Shown here piece after piece: positions 35,282 to 43,479 of a stretch of DNA of 64,000 nucleotides; within the stretch, counting starts at the first letter, position 1; the number at the start of each line of letters is the position of its first letter. This DNA comes from Clostridia bacterium (GTDB lineage Bacteria; Bacillota; Clostridia; UMGS1883; UMGS1540): the NCBI GenBank assembly GCA_017436645.1, contig JAFSCR010000023.1, positions 62,001 to 126,000 of the forward strand, read 5' to 3'. The position numbers were made by a program, and so were the translations under genes. A model generated the notes under the pieces. That model was not told the DNA's origin. It was given only the letters and a program-made list of their open reading frames with translations, and did no database searches.

Positions 35282-35311
35282 AGTATACCAAAAATTGACA
35301 TTATTGTCAAT
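35282..35311 (-). promoter_or_regulatory. birA promoter with overlapping palindrome
   Basis: On the minus strand, TTGACA (35310-35305), a 17-base spacer and TATACT (35287-35282). A perfect palindrome ATTGACA-N4-TGTCAAT (35294-35311) covers the -35 and part of the spacer, making it a candidate operator for BirA or another regulator. It does not match the published long-spaced BirA consensus. Confidence 0.8.
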
Positions 35312-35337
35312 GGAAACAAATTCTTGAAAAACTATAT

Positions 35338-35372
35338 AAATTGCGGAAAAACTATTGACAAATTGCGTAAAA
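35338..35372 (+). repeat. 22-base-phased direct repeats at the pot operon promoter
   Basis: AAATTGCGGAAAA (35338-35350) and AAATTGCGTAAAA (35360-35372) match at 12 of 13 positions and start exactly 22 bases apart, about two helical turns. They flank the -35 hexamer, so a dimeric regulator could bind one DNA face here. The cupin/XRE protein encoded next is the obvious candidate. Confidence 0.75.
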
Positions 35373-35383
35373 TATGCTTTAAT
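35355..35383 (+). promoter_or_regulatory. Sigma-A promoter of the regulator-pot operon
   Basis: TTGACA (35355-35360), a 17-base spacer and TTTAAT (35378-35383). The -35 lies between the two direct repeats. Confidence 0.75.
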
Positions 35384-35390
35384 TATATGC

Positions 35391-35407
35391 GTTTACAACC
35401 AGTAAAC
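35391..35407. repeat. GTTTAC-N5-GTAAAC palindrome at the pot transcription start
   Basis: GTTTAC (35391-35396) and GTAAAC (35402-35407) form a perfect inverted repeat at about +1 to +17 of the predicted transcript. It is suitable as an operator. Confidence 0.65.
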
Positions 35408-35447
35408 AAAAAGTATATTTTTTTTAAATTTAAATGAAACGAATGTG

Positions 35448-36002
35448 ATGCCCCATATGATGAAAATTGGCGATAAAATCAGGAATCTACGGCTAAAAAA
35501 CAATCTTACGCAATCAGAACTCGGAAATCGGTGCGATTTAACCAAAGGATTTATTTCCCAGTTGGAGTCTGATCAAACTTCACCATCACTTTCTACTTTG
35601 GAAGATATCCTTCGATGTCTTGGAACCAGTTTTCAGGAGTTTTTCAGTGATGAAAAGAAGGAAAAGATCGTTTATAAAAAAGAAGATGTAATCATTAAGG
35701 ACTTTGGAGATCTTCGTGTTTTTTGGCTTGTTTCAGATGCGCAAAAAAATGAAATGGAGCCGGTAATGGTTGAACTGGAAAGCGGAATGTCTACGGATGA
35801 AGAAGCACCGCATGAAGGGGAAGAATTCGGCTATGTGTTAAATGGGACAATCAGTTTGGTTCTTGATGACACGATTTATAAAATTAAAAAAGGTGAGAGT
35901 TTCTATTTTCAGGCAAGAACACCGCATTACATAAAAAACACAGGTAAAGTACAGGCAAAAATTTTGTGGATTACGTCTCCGCCTTATTTTTCGTTTGGAT
36001 AA
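35448..36002 (+). CDS. XRE-cupin transcriptional regulator (PuuR-like)
   Basis: The protein of about 184 residues has an XRE helix-turn-helix at about 5-60 (LRLKNNLTQSELGNRCDLTK, then FISQLESDQTSPSLSTLEDI). A C-terminal cupin follows at about 105-180 (EAPHEGEEFGYVLNGTISL, then KKGESFYFQARTPHYIKN). This architecture is common in regulators next to polyamine transport genes. The start is uncertain: GTG 35445 and ATGs at 35448, 35457 and 35460 are all in frame, and no strong ribosome-binding site picks one. The operon promoter carries direct repeats and a palindrome that it may bind. Polyamine sensing is inferred. Confidence 0.88.
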   Translation: MPHMMKIGDKIRNLRLKNNLTQSELGNRCDLTKGFISQLESDQTSPSLSTLEDILRCLGTSFQEFFSDEKKEKIVYKKEDVIIKDFGDLRVFWLVSDAQKNEMEPVMVELESGMSTDEEAPHEGEEFGYVLNGTISLVLDDTIYKIKKGESFYFQARTPHYIKNTGKVQAKILWITSPPYFSFG

Positions 36003-36014
36003 GAAAGGACAAAA

Positions 36015-36842
36015 ATGAAGAAGAATAATTTGCTTCGTGCAGTTGCACTTTTTCCGTTTTTAATATGGATTATTCTGCTTATTGTCGTGCCGGTAATACT
36101 GATTGCATATTACGGACTTACAAATGCAGACGGCGTTTTTTCTTTGGATAATTTTCGCCAATTTTTTCAGCCGAATTACCTTCGTGTTTTTGGCAGAAGC
36201 TTATATTTGGCACTTTTGGCAACGGTTATTTGTCTTTTGGTCGGATATCCGATTGCCATGATTCTGGCGGGAAACACTTTTAAAAGGAAAACGCTATTAG
36301 TTGTTCTTTTAATTGCGCCCATGTGGATGAACTTTCTTCTCCGTACGTATGCATGGCTTACGCTTCTTGAAGGCAATGGTGTTTTTAATACGATTTTACA
36401 GTCTCTCGGTCTTCCGAAACAAGCGTTTTTAGGGAATGTGAATGCCGTTGTTTTTGGCATGGTATACAATTTTTTGCCATACATGATTTTCCCTATTTAT
36501 ACATCCATCAGCAAAATACCTAAAAATATAATTGAAGCTGCAAAAGACCTTGGCGGTGGTAATGTAATATGCTTTTTCCGTATTATTCTTCCGCTCAGCG
36601 TTCCCGGCATTCTTTCGGGCGTCACCATGGTTTTCGTTCCCGGTGTTACAACATTCGTTATTTCACAGTTTTTGGGAAGCGGAAAAATCACTTTAATCGG
36701 TGACATTATTGAACAACAATTTATGCATGCCGGAAACTGGGGCTTTGGTGCGGCCATTTCAATTATTGTCATGATAGCAGTTGTGCTTTGCATGTGGCTG
36801 GTCAACCGATTCTCAGATGATTCGGAGGTAATAATGCCATGA
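36015..36842 (+). CDS. potB: Spermidine/putrescine ABC transporter permease PotB
   Basis: The 275-residue permease has six membrane segments and the BPD_transp_1 EAA loop: EAAKDLGGGNVICFFRIILP (about 175-194) with the conserved Glu-Ala-Ala and Gly. The N-terminus LFPFLIWIILLIVVPVILI is the first membrane helix. It forms a heterodimer with PotC. Its ATG follows AAGGAC 12 bases after the regulator, and its stop overlaps potC (ATGA). Confidence 0.93.
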   Translation: MKKNNLLRAVALFPFLIWIILLIVVPVILIAYYGLTNADGVFSLDNFRQFFQPNYLRVFGRSLYLALLATVICLLVGYPIAMILAGNTFKRKTLLVVLLIAPMWMNFLLRTYAWLTLLEGNGVFNTILQSLGLPKQAFLGNVNAVVFGMVYNFLPYMIFPIYTSISKIPKNIIEAAKDLGGGNVICFFRIILPLSVPGILSGVTMVFVPGVTTFVISQFLGSGKITLIGDIIEQQFMHAGNWGFGAAISIIVMIAVVLCMWLVNRFSDDSEVIMP

Positions 36843-37618
36843 TGAAATTTTTTAAAAAGATTTATTTTTATTTAATTTTATTATTTCTTTATGCACCGAT
36901 TCTGACGCTTGTTGTTTTTTCCTTCAACGAAGCAAAGTCCAGAGGGAAATGGGGAGGTTTTTCGCTTCGCTGGTATAAAGAACTTTTTCAAAACGCTGAA
37001 ATTATGGATGCACTTCTTTCGACGGTGCTTGTTGCCTTACTTGCCGCATTGATTTCCACGGTAATCGGCACAATTTCTGCTTTGGCTCTTCATAAAAGCG
37101 GCACTTTTTTTCGAAAGACCATGATTAATTTGACGTATCTTCCCATGATGAATTCGGACATTGTAACCGGCGTTTCACTTATGCTTTTATTTTCCTTTTT
37201 GCATTTCGAGCTGGGGTTTGTAACGCTTCTTCTCTCGCATATTACGTTTTGTATTCCATATGTTATTCTTTCTGTCATGCCAAAGTTGTACGGTTTAAAC
37301 CCAAGCGTTTACGAGGCGGCACTTGATCTTGGTGCCAGTCCCTTGCAGGCTTACAGGAAAATTGTTCTGCCTGACATTTTGCCCGGTATCATATCCGGCT
37401 TTTTGATTTCCATAACATTATCGATTGATGATTTTGTAATCAGTTTTTTCAACACAGGAAATGGTGTTAAAAATATTTCCATTTTGGTTTATACATCCAA
37501 AACCGGTGTAAAACCTGAAAACTATGCACTATCTTCCATTATGTTTGGTGCGGTTTTGATTTTACTTTTAATTATTAACATAAAAGAAAAAAAGAAAGCT
37601 ACGGAGGGGAATTATTAA
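36839..37618 (+). CDS. potC: Spermidine/putrescine ABC transporter permease PotC
   Basis: This is the second permease subunit, 259 residues with six membrane segments. SLRWYKELFQNAEIMDAL and VYEAALDLGASPLQAYRKIV (EAA loop) match PotC, as does SITLSIDDFVISFF in the fifth and sixth helices. Two adjacent ATGs (36839, 36842) follow GGAGG. Its stop overlaps the potD start by one base (TAATG). Confidence 0.94.
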   Translation: MMKFFKKIYFYLILLFLYAPILTLVVFSFNEAKSRGKWGGFSLRWYKELFQNAEIMDALLSTVLVALLAALISTVIGTISALALHKSGTFFRKTMINLTYLPMMNSDIVTGVSLMLLFSFLHFELGFVTLLLSHITFCIPYVILSVMPKLYGLNPSVYEAALDLGASPLQAYRKIVLPDILPGIISGFLISITLSIDDFVISFFNTGNGVKNISILVYTSKTGVKPENYALSSIMFGAVLILLLIINIKEKKKATEGNY

Positions 37619-38658
37619 TGAAAAAAATTGCTTTACTGCTTTGTCTGGTACTTTGTTTCTCGGTGTTTTCCGGTTGCTCTAATAGCGGAAAAACCGTTCT
37701 TCGTGTTTACAACTGGGGCGAATACATCGATGAAAGCGTTATTAAAGAATTCGAAAAACGATTTCCCGATATTCGTGTACAATACGAAACGTATACAGAC
37801 AATGAAATTATGTATACGAAAATAACAAACAGCAGCACAAAGTATGATGTTTTAATTCCATCTGATTATATGATAGAGCGTTTAATCGGTGAAAACATGC
37901 TGGCACCGCTGAATTTTGATAACATCCCCAACTATAGCTTGATCGATAATAAATATAAAAATCTTGATTTCGATCCGGAAAACAAATATTCTGTCCCTTA
38001 TATGTGGGGGACGCTCGGCATCCTTTATGATAAAACGAAAGTACATGAAGAGCATTTTACTTGGGAAATGCTTTTTGACGGCAAATATGCAAATTCAATT
38101 CTTATGAAAAAAGACATGAGAGATGCACTTGGCGTTTCACTGAAAAGCCTCGGTTATTCCTTCAACAGCGTAGATGCCGGAGAGCTGAATGCAGCAAAAG
38201 ACAGACTTAGCGCCCAGAAAAACAATGTTTTAGCTTATGTGAATGACGACGGTATGGACAAAATGATTGCCGGCGAAGCCCCCATGGCACTTATGTATTC
38301 CGGTGATGCAGCATATTGCATCTCTGAAAATGACAATCTTGCTTTTGCAATTCCGGAAGATGGAAGCAACTTGTTCTTCGATTCGATGGTCATTCCTGCA
38401 AATAGTGAGCATAAGGATGCAGCTGAAAAGTTTATAAACTTTATGTGCGAAAAGGAAATTGCAGAAAAGAATGCGAATGAAATCGGATATTCAACGCCGC
38501 ATACCGGTGTTTACGAAGCTTTGCCCGCAGAAGTAAAGAATTCCTTTGCTTATCCTGAAACCGACATTCTGGAAAAAGCTGAAATTTACAAGTATCTTGG
38601 CGAAGAAATTACATCAATGTACGAAAGGGTTTGGAGTGAGTTTCAGGCTTCACTGTAA
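37618..38658 (+). CDS. potD: Spermidine/putrescine-binding lipoprotein PotD
   Basis: This is the extracellular substrate-binding component. The 346 residues begin with a lipoprotein signal peptide ending [11 protein letters not shown], with Cys20 at the lipobox. [20 protein letters not shown] is the PotD/PotF-family N-terminus. [16 protein letters not shown] and [14 protein letters not shown] contain aromatic and acidic residues typical of polyamine pockets. [17 protein letters not shown] is a conserved C-terminal block. Polyamine specificity is inferred from family and operon. Confidence 0.94.
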   Translation: MKKIALLLCLVLCFSVFSGCSNSGKTVLRVYNWGEYIDESVIKEFEKRFPDIRVQYETYTDNEIMYTKITNSSTKYDVLIPSDYMIERLIGENMLAPLNFDNIPNYSLIDNKYKNLDFDPENKYSVPYMWGTLGILYDKTKVHEEHFTWEMLFDGKYANSILMKKDMRDALGVSLKSLGYSFNSVDAGELNAAKDRLSAQKNNVLAYVNDDGMDKMIAGEAPMALMYSGDAAYCISENDNLAFAIPEDGSNLFFDSMVIPANSEHKDAAEKFINFMCEKEIAEKNANEIGYSTPHTGVYEALPAEVKNSFAYPETDILEKAEIYKYLGEEITSMYERVWSEFQASL

Positions 38659-38678
38659 AACCGGAGAGGAAGATAGAT

Positions 38679-39719
38679 TTGGGTAACCACATCATTGATT
38701 TACAGGGAATCTGCAAATCCTTTGGTGACACAAAGGTATTAAAGGATTTTAATCTTTATATTCGTGAAAACGAGTTCATCACATTACTTGGTCCGAGCGG
38801 CTGCGGCAAGACAACGATTCTTCGCATTATCGGCGGTTTTGAACAGCCTGATGAAGGAAGGGTTTTATATCGCGGTGAAGATATTGTAAACGTTCCGCCG
38901 AATAAGCGAAATTTCAACACAGTATTTCAAAAATACTCTCTGTTTCCGCATATGAATATTTTTGAAAATGTTGCATTTGGACTTCGAATTCAAAAAATGC
39001 AAGAATCTGAAATTCGAAAGAAAGTTATGCATGCACTTGAAATTGTAAATTTACCGGGATTTGAAAAAAGATACCCTGATTCTCTTTCCGGCGGACAGCA
39101 ACAGCGAATCGCTATTGCTCGTGCGATTGTTTGCGAGCCGGAAGTGCTTTTGTTTGATGAACCTCTGGGAGCACTTGATTTAAAACTTCGTCAGGGCATG
39201 CAACACGAACTGAAAAAACTTAGGGAAGAACTTGGCATTACATTTATTTATGTAACACACGATCAGGAAGAAGCGCTGACCATGAGCGATACGATTGTGG
39301 TTATGAGTAACGGTGAAATTCAGCAGATAGGAAACCCTGTTGATATATATAACGAACCGCAAAACCGATTTGTTGCCAGATTTATTGGGGAGAGCAACAT
39401 TGTGGATGGTATCATGCACGAAGACTTCCGCGTTCGTTTCTCTGAACACGAGTTTACCTGTGTTGATGGTGGATTCGCCAAAGAAGAGGAAGTTGACGTT
39501 GTTATTCGTCCGGAAGACATTAAAATTGTATCTCCTGAAGATGGCATGCTCCGAGGGGTTGTTAAAAATGTGTATTTCAAGGGTGTTCACTATGAAATGG
39601 TGGTTTCATCCGGAAACACGGACTGGCTCGTCCAAAGCACCCTTATGGAAGAAAAAGGGAAGACGGTTGGCCTTTCTATATATCCGAACGATATTCATAT
39701 AATGAAAAAATGTAATTAA
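38679..39719 (+). CDS. potA: Spermidine/putrescine ABC transporter ATPase PotA
   Basis: The 346 residues start at a TTG after GGAGAGGAAG. The nucleotide-binding domain has [17 protein letters not shown] (Walker A), [15 protein letters not shown] (signature), [15 protein letters not shown] (Walker B and D-loop) and [13 protein letters not shown] (switch His). A C-terminal TOBE domain at about 270-346 carries [12 protein letters not shown]. PotA is last in this operon, after potB-C-D, whereas the familiar E. coli order is A-B-C-D. Confidence 0.95.
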   Translation: MGNHIIDLQGICKSFGDTKVLKDFNLYIRENEFITLLGPSGCGKTTILRIIGGFEQPDEGRVLYRGEDIVNVPPNKRNFNTVFQKYSLFPHMNIFENVAFGLRIQKMQESEIRKKVMHALEIVNLPGFEKRYPDSLSGGQQQRIAIARAIVCEPEVLLFDEPLGALDLKLRQGMQHELKKLREELGITFIYVTHDQEEALTMSDTIVVMSNGEIQQIGNPVDIYNEPQNRFVARFIGESNIVDGIMHEDFRVRFSEHEFTCVDGGFAKEEEVDVVIRPEDIKIVSPEDGMLRGVVKNVYFKGVHYEMVVSSGNTDWLVQSTLMEEKGKTVGLSIYPNDIHIMKKCN

Positions 39720-39738
39720 AAACTTTTTTAATAAATTC

Positions 39739-39767
39739 TTGACGTGAGCATTTAAATATGATATATT
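39739..39767 (+). promoter_or_regulatory. Sigma-A promoter of the SLH-protein gene
   Basis: TTGACG (39739-39744), a 17-base spacer and TATATT (39762-39767). The inverted repeat TTAAATAT-GAT-ATATTTAA (39752-39770) spans the spacer and -10. Confidence 0.78.
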
Positions 39768-39816
39768 TAATATATATGTTTTAGGAGGTAATGAAATGAA
39801 AAAATCTATTTAAGCA

Positions 39817-41511
39817 ATGGTTTTAAGCGCTATTATGTTTTTTTCCATTCCGGTTTATGCAACTCCTGTTTCTGACTTTTTCGCCGGATATGACATCCCT
39901 TCTTCTGTTAATATACCAGTAGAAGCGGATGTGCAGGTGAAAAAAGCATCCTCATCTGAATTTATTGATGGTCCAATTAACGTTACGAAAAAGAGTAGCG
40001 AGGAATGGCCGACATTTGATTTCAGAGCAACAATTTATATGGAATCCGTTCGCGAGGCGTTCAGACAGTATTCCGCTGTTTCCAGATTTTTAATTGCGGA
40101 TGATGCAACCCTTAGAGAGCAGTTTGCCAATACTCCCATTTATGGTGAATTCGTTGTTTCTGCCAAGTATCCTTCTTCGCTTTCCGTTCCCAGAAGGTTT
40201 TTGAATGCGGGCGAAATGACCGGCTTTAATGATGAAGCCAAAGTTGTTTTTCGTGAACTTGGCCGCAGTGAACGAACACAAGGAAGTTGGAAGACGTTAG
40301 AAATCAGGCTGTCTGTTAAAAACCCCGCCGGCCTTGGCGATTACATTACTCAGGGCGATTTAGAAGCAAATCTTGACACTTATTTCCCTGACTTTACTTT
40401 AACATGTCAAGATGTTGAAACATCCGCTCCTGGCACTTTCCCTGTTTATGGTGAGATGGTAGGTACAACATATATTGGCGGAAGAACAGCAGAAGAAGGT
40501 ATGTTTACACAAATCAACTATTCTGCCGTGCAGAAAGAAATTCCCGAAGCATCTTCTGATGATTTGAGCGCTACAGTTTCTGTTGTGAACAAATCTTCGT
40601 CCTCAATCGGTGGCGGTTCAACGACTCCTATTGATGAAGTAATTCTTTCTTTCTCTGTCAGCGGTGACACCACACTTGTTGCCCCTGTTAGCGGACACAA
40701 GAAGGTTTCTGTAAATATTAGTGCAGTAGCAGCGCCCAAAAGAGAAGGTTTCGTTTTTGATGGCTGGTATGCTGAGGCAGCATGCAAGACAAAACTTGCA
40801 GGTCTCGTTACATTTACAAAGGATACGATTGTATATGCGAAGTGGATTAATGTAACTGTTCCTGAAATGTTTGATGCAACCTCGCATTATGCATATCTTA
40901 ACGGTTATGAGGATGGAAAAATTTATCCTGAAAAACCCATTTCTCGTGAAGAAGTTTCCGCTGTTTTACACAGACTTTTAACCGCTGATTTCAAATCCAC
41001 ATTAAATGCAACACCGGCATTCAGTGACGTTAGCGCTGATCGCTGGTCCGCAGAAGCCATATTTGCTATGGCGGACGGTGATTTCCTTAAGGGTTATCCG
41101 GATGGAACATTTGATCCTTCGAAACCTGTAACTCGTGCTGAGTTTGCAACAATTATCAGCCGTTTCTATTCTGATATTCTGAAGGCAAACCACATTGGCT
41201 TTAAAGATATCGGTGGACATTGGGCTGAGGAATATATTAAGGATGCATCGGCTCTGGCTCTTATTGAAGGCTATGAAGACGGTACATTTAAGCCGGATGC
41301 CTATGTTTCTCGTGCAGAAGCTGTAACAATTATCAACAGAATTCTTGTTCGTTACGTTGATGGTGCAGGTCTTTGCGAAGGCGTGAAAATGTGGCCGGAC
41401 AACAGTCCCTCAGCTTGGTATTATTATCAAATTATAGAAGCGTCAAATGCACATGCTTATACTCGTCGTGAAGACGGTGTTTATGAAACCTGGACGGCTT
41501 TAACGAAGTAA
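39817..41511 (+). CDS. S-layer homology (SLH) domain protein with a stop codon in its signal peptide
   Basis: The natural start is the ATG at 39796, seven bases after AGGAGG. Its frame reads MKKSI and then TAA (39811-39813) before continuing in the same frame as AMVLSAIMFFSIPVYAT, a signal peptide core. Only initiation at 39817 gives the 564-residue product, which lacks the charged n-region. The N-terminal 270 residues match no family I know. About 285-345 is a Listeria-Bacteroides-type repeat (REGFVFDGWYAE, VYAKW). Three SLH modules follow at about 350-540 (GYEDGKIYPEKPISREE, GYPDGTFDPSKPVTRAEF, GYEDGTFKPDAYVSRAEA), which anchor proteins to secondary wall polymer. It may be a recent pseudogene, translated by reinitiation, or a sequencing error. 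Confidence 0.8.
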   Translation: MVLSAIMFFSIPVYATPVSDFFAGYDIPSSVNIPVEADVQVKKASSSEFIDGPINVTKKSSEEWPTFDFRATIYMESVREAFRQYSAVSRFLIADDATLREQFANTPIYGEFVVSAKYPSSLSVPRRFLNAGEMTGFNDEAKVVFRELGRSERTQGSWKTLEIRLSVKNPAGLGDYITQGDLEANLDTYFPDFTLTCQDVETSAPGTFPVYGEMVGTTYIGGRTAEEGMFTQINYSAVQKEIPEASSDDLSATVSVVNKSSSSIGGGSTTPIDEVILSFSVSGDTTLVAPVSGHKKVSVNISAVAAPKREGFVFDGWYAEAACKTKLAGLVTFTKDTIVYAKWINVTVPEMFDATSHYAYLNGYEDGKIYPEKPISREEVSAVLHRLLTADFKSTLNATPAFSDVSADRWSAEAIFAMADGDFLKGYPDGTFDPSKPVTRAEFATIISRFYSDILKANHIGFKDIGGHWAEEYIKDASALALIEGYEDGTFKPDAYVSRAEAVTIINRILVRYVDGAGLCEGVKMWPDNSPSAWYYYQIIEASNAHAYTRREDGVYETWTALTK

Positions 41512-41514
41512 TTT

Positions 41515-41550
41515 TAAGCGTACGGCGGTTTGTCTGCCGTACGCTTTTTA
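41515..41550 (+). terminator. Terminator after the SLH gene
   Basis: AAGCGTACGGC (41516-41526) pairs perfectly with GCCGTACGCTT (41535-41545), followed by TTTAATTTTT. Confidence 0.92.
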
Positions 41551-41582
41551 ATTTTTCACTGCTCCTAATTTGAGGTGATACT

Positions 41583-42215
41583 ATGGACGAAATACAGAGA
41601 CTTTTGGAAATGCGGAAATATGAATCCGCACTTATAGCACATGGTTATAACATAATTGCCGGTGTTGATGAGGCGGGGAGAGGACCGCTTGCAGGCGATG
41701 TGTTTGCTGCAGCGGTTATTTTGCCGGAAGATTTCCTGCCGGAAGGTTTGAATGATTCTAAAAAGATTTCTGAGAAGAAAAGAGAAAAGCTTTTTGATGA
41801 AATTACGAAAAATGCAATCTCTTATGCTGTGGGACGAGCTTCAGCTGACGAGATTGACAATATCAATATTCTGCAGGCAACGTATGAAGCTATGCGACGT
41901 GCGGTAAAAGGGCTCCGTGTTAAGCCGGACTATGTGTTGATTGACGGTAATCCTGTAACTGACATGCCTTTTCTTCATGCATCAATCGTAAAAGGGGATA
42001 GCCTTTCCTTGTCAATTGCTGCGGCGTCTATTATAGCCAAAGTTTCCCGTGATCGCTATATGCTGGAAATGGATTCGATTTACCCCGGGTATGGTTTTGC
42101 CGTGCATAAAGGGTATGGCACAAAGGCACATAAAGATGCCGTTTGGGAACTTGGCCCATGTCCAATTCACAGACGCTCTTTCTTGAAAAAATGGTACAAG
42201 GAGAGCGACAGATGA
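41583..42215 (+). CDS. rnhB: Ribonuclease HII
   Basis: This enzyme removes RNA, including single ribonucleotides, from RNA-DNA hybrids. The 210 residues show the type 2 RNase H motifs: [20 protein letters not shown] (first Asp-Glu pair), YVLIDGNP (third acid) and [15 protein letters not shown] (fourth acid region). [20 protein letters not shown] is the conserved C-terminal block. TTGAGGTG precedes the ATG. Its stop overlaps yraN (ATGA). Confidence 0.97.
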   Translation: MDEIQRLLEMRKYESALIAHGYNIIAGVDEAGRGPLAGDVFAAAVILPEDFLPEGLNDSKKISEKKREKLFDEITKNAISYAVGRASADEIDNINILQATYEAMRRAVKGLRVKPDYVLIDGNPVTDMPFLHASIVKGDSLSLSIAAASIIAKVSRDRYMLEMDSIYPGYGFAVHKGYGTKAHKDAVWELGPCPIHRRSFLKKWYKESDR

Positions 42216-42547
42216 ATGATCGTGGCAAATATGCCGAAGATGTTGCGGTCCGGTTATTAAAAAAGAATGGCTATAAAATATTGGAACGGAATTTTCACTG
42301 TTATTTTGGCGAAATTGATATTATAGCGAAAGAACAAGAGTATCTCGTTTTTGTTGAAGTAAAATTTCGAAAACGAGAGGATTTTGGCGGAGCAGTCGGA
42401 GCAGTTACGCCTTTAAAACAGGCAAAGATAAAAAAGACGGCGCAGGTTTACTTGCAAAAAAACAGAATTGAACCTGCAGTTCGATTTGATGTTGTACTTC
42501 TTTCCGGCGAAATTGACAGATTTAAAAGGTTAACTTTGAAATTATAA
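42212..42547 (+). CDS. YraN/UPF0102 family nuclease-like protein
   Basis: This 111-residue protein begins at the ATG overlapping the rnhB stop. [20 protein letters not shown] is the family N-terminus. [20 protein letters not shown] has the Asp and Glu-Val-Lys of the PD-(D/E)XK nuclease fold. [18 protein letters not shown] follows. The rnhB-yraN pairing is widespread; biochemical function is largely inferred from the fold. Confidence 0.92.
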   Translation: MNDRGKYAEDVAVRLLKKNGYKILERNFHCYFGEIDIIAKEQEYLVFVEVKFRKREDFGGAVGAVTPLKQAKIKKTAQVYLQKNRIEPAVRFDVVLLSGEIDRFKRLTLKL

Positions 42548-42589
42548 AAGATGCATTCCGATAAAAATTTACTTTTTTTAAAAAAAGAC

Positions 42590-42618
42590 TTGCAATTACC
42601 CAAAATATGTAGTATAAT
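42590..42618 (+). promoter_or_regulatory. rpsB: Sigma-A promoter of rpsB-tsf
   Basis: TTGCAA (42590-42595), a 17-base spacer and a perfect TATAAT (42613-42618). Confidence 0.85.
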
Positions 42619-42624
42619 ATTTTA

Positions 42625-42722
42625 GATTCAAAATACGCACGCCGTGCCGAGGCGGTGCAGTTCCGTAAGGTGCAGCGCTGTAGAAGCCGGCGGAGGTATA
42701 AACATTTTATGGAGGTGCTGAC
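42625..42722 (+). promoter_or_regulatory. Structured rpsB leader, possible S2 autoregulatory element
   Basis: This leader of about 100 bases is G/C-rich unlike its surroundings. GCACGCC (from about 42638) pairs with GGCGGTGC (to about 42659) over a seven-base loop with one bulge. A second possible pairing joins CAG near 42658 with the CGCTG segment near 42677. GGAGG occurs twice, near 42692 and 42713, with the second serving rpsB. Ribosomal protein leaders of this kind often bind the encoded protein; S2 binding is inferred only. Confidence 0.5.
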
Positions 42723-43448
42723 ATGTCAGTAGTCGCAATGAAACAATTATTGGAAGCAGGTGTTCACTTTGGTCACCAGACCAGAAGATGGAACCCCAAA
42801 ATGGCCGAGTATATTTTTACCGAAAGAAACGGTATCTATATCATCGACCTGCAGAAGACCGTAAAGAAGATTGAAGAAGCCTATGCATTTGTTCGTGATG
42901 TTGCAGCAGCAGGTGAAGAAATCCTGTTTGTAGGCACAAAGAAACAGGCACAGGAATCCATCAAAGAAGAAGCCGAACGTGTAGGCATGCATTTTGTTAA
43001 TGCAAGATGGCTCGGCGGTATGATGACCAACTTCAAAACAATCAAAAAGAGAATCGAACGTCTTTATCAGCTTCAGAAAATGGAAGAAGACGGCACATTT
43101 GATCTTCTGACGAAAAAAGAAGTTATGAAGCTTCGTGGCGAAATGGAAAAGCTCGAAAAATACCTTGGCGGTATTAAAGATATGAAGAAGCTTCCCGGCG
43201 CACTGTTTGTAGTTGATCCCAAGAAGGAAAAAATTGCAATTGCAGAAGCTAAGAAGCTGAACATTCCCGTTGTTGCTATTGTTGATACCAACTGCGATCC
43301 TGAAGAAGTAGATTATGCAATCCCCGGCAATGATGATGCAATCCGTGCCGTTAAGCTGATTGCTTCTGTTATGTCCAATGCCATTTTAGAAGGCAGACAG
43401 GGCGAGCAGATGGCTAAAGCTGAAGAAGAAGTAGAAGCAGAAGCATAA
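42723..43448 (+). CDS. rpsB: 30S ribosomal protein S2
   Basis: The 241 residues have the S2 motifs [37 protein letters not shown] and [21 protein letters not shown]. The C-terminus is acidic with a run of Glu/Ala. GGAGGTG lies upstream of the ATG. It is co-transcribed with tsf. In this genome the pair is not next to pyrH-frr-uppS, at least in the region shown. Confidence 0.98.
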   Translation: MSVVAMKQLLEAGVHFGHQTRRWNPKMAEYIFTERNGIYIIDLQKTVKKIEEAYAFVRDVAAAGEEILFVGTKKQAQESIKEEAERVGMHFVNARWLGGMMTNFKTIKKRIERLYQLQKMEEDGTFDLLTKKEVMKLRGEMEKLEKYLGGIKDMKKLPGALFVVDPKKEKIAIAEAKKLNIPVVAIVDTNCDPEEVDYAIPGNDDAIRAVKLIASVMSNAILEGRQGEQMAKAEEEVEAEA

Positions 43449-43479
43449 TAGGCTTTGTAATGAAAGGAAGAACAGAGTT

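Noticed and set aside
35294-35311. Standard BirA operator upstream of birA
   Set aside because: The palindrome has a four-base spacer, not the 14-16 base spacer of known BirA sites. It was kept only as an unassigned operator candidate.
39811-39813. Stop-codon readthrough or reassignment of TAA in the SLH gene
   Set aside because: TAA ends many intact genes in this window, and no recoding signal is visible, so a mutation or error is simpler.
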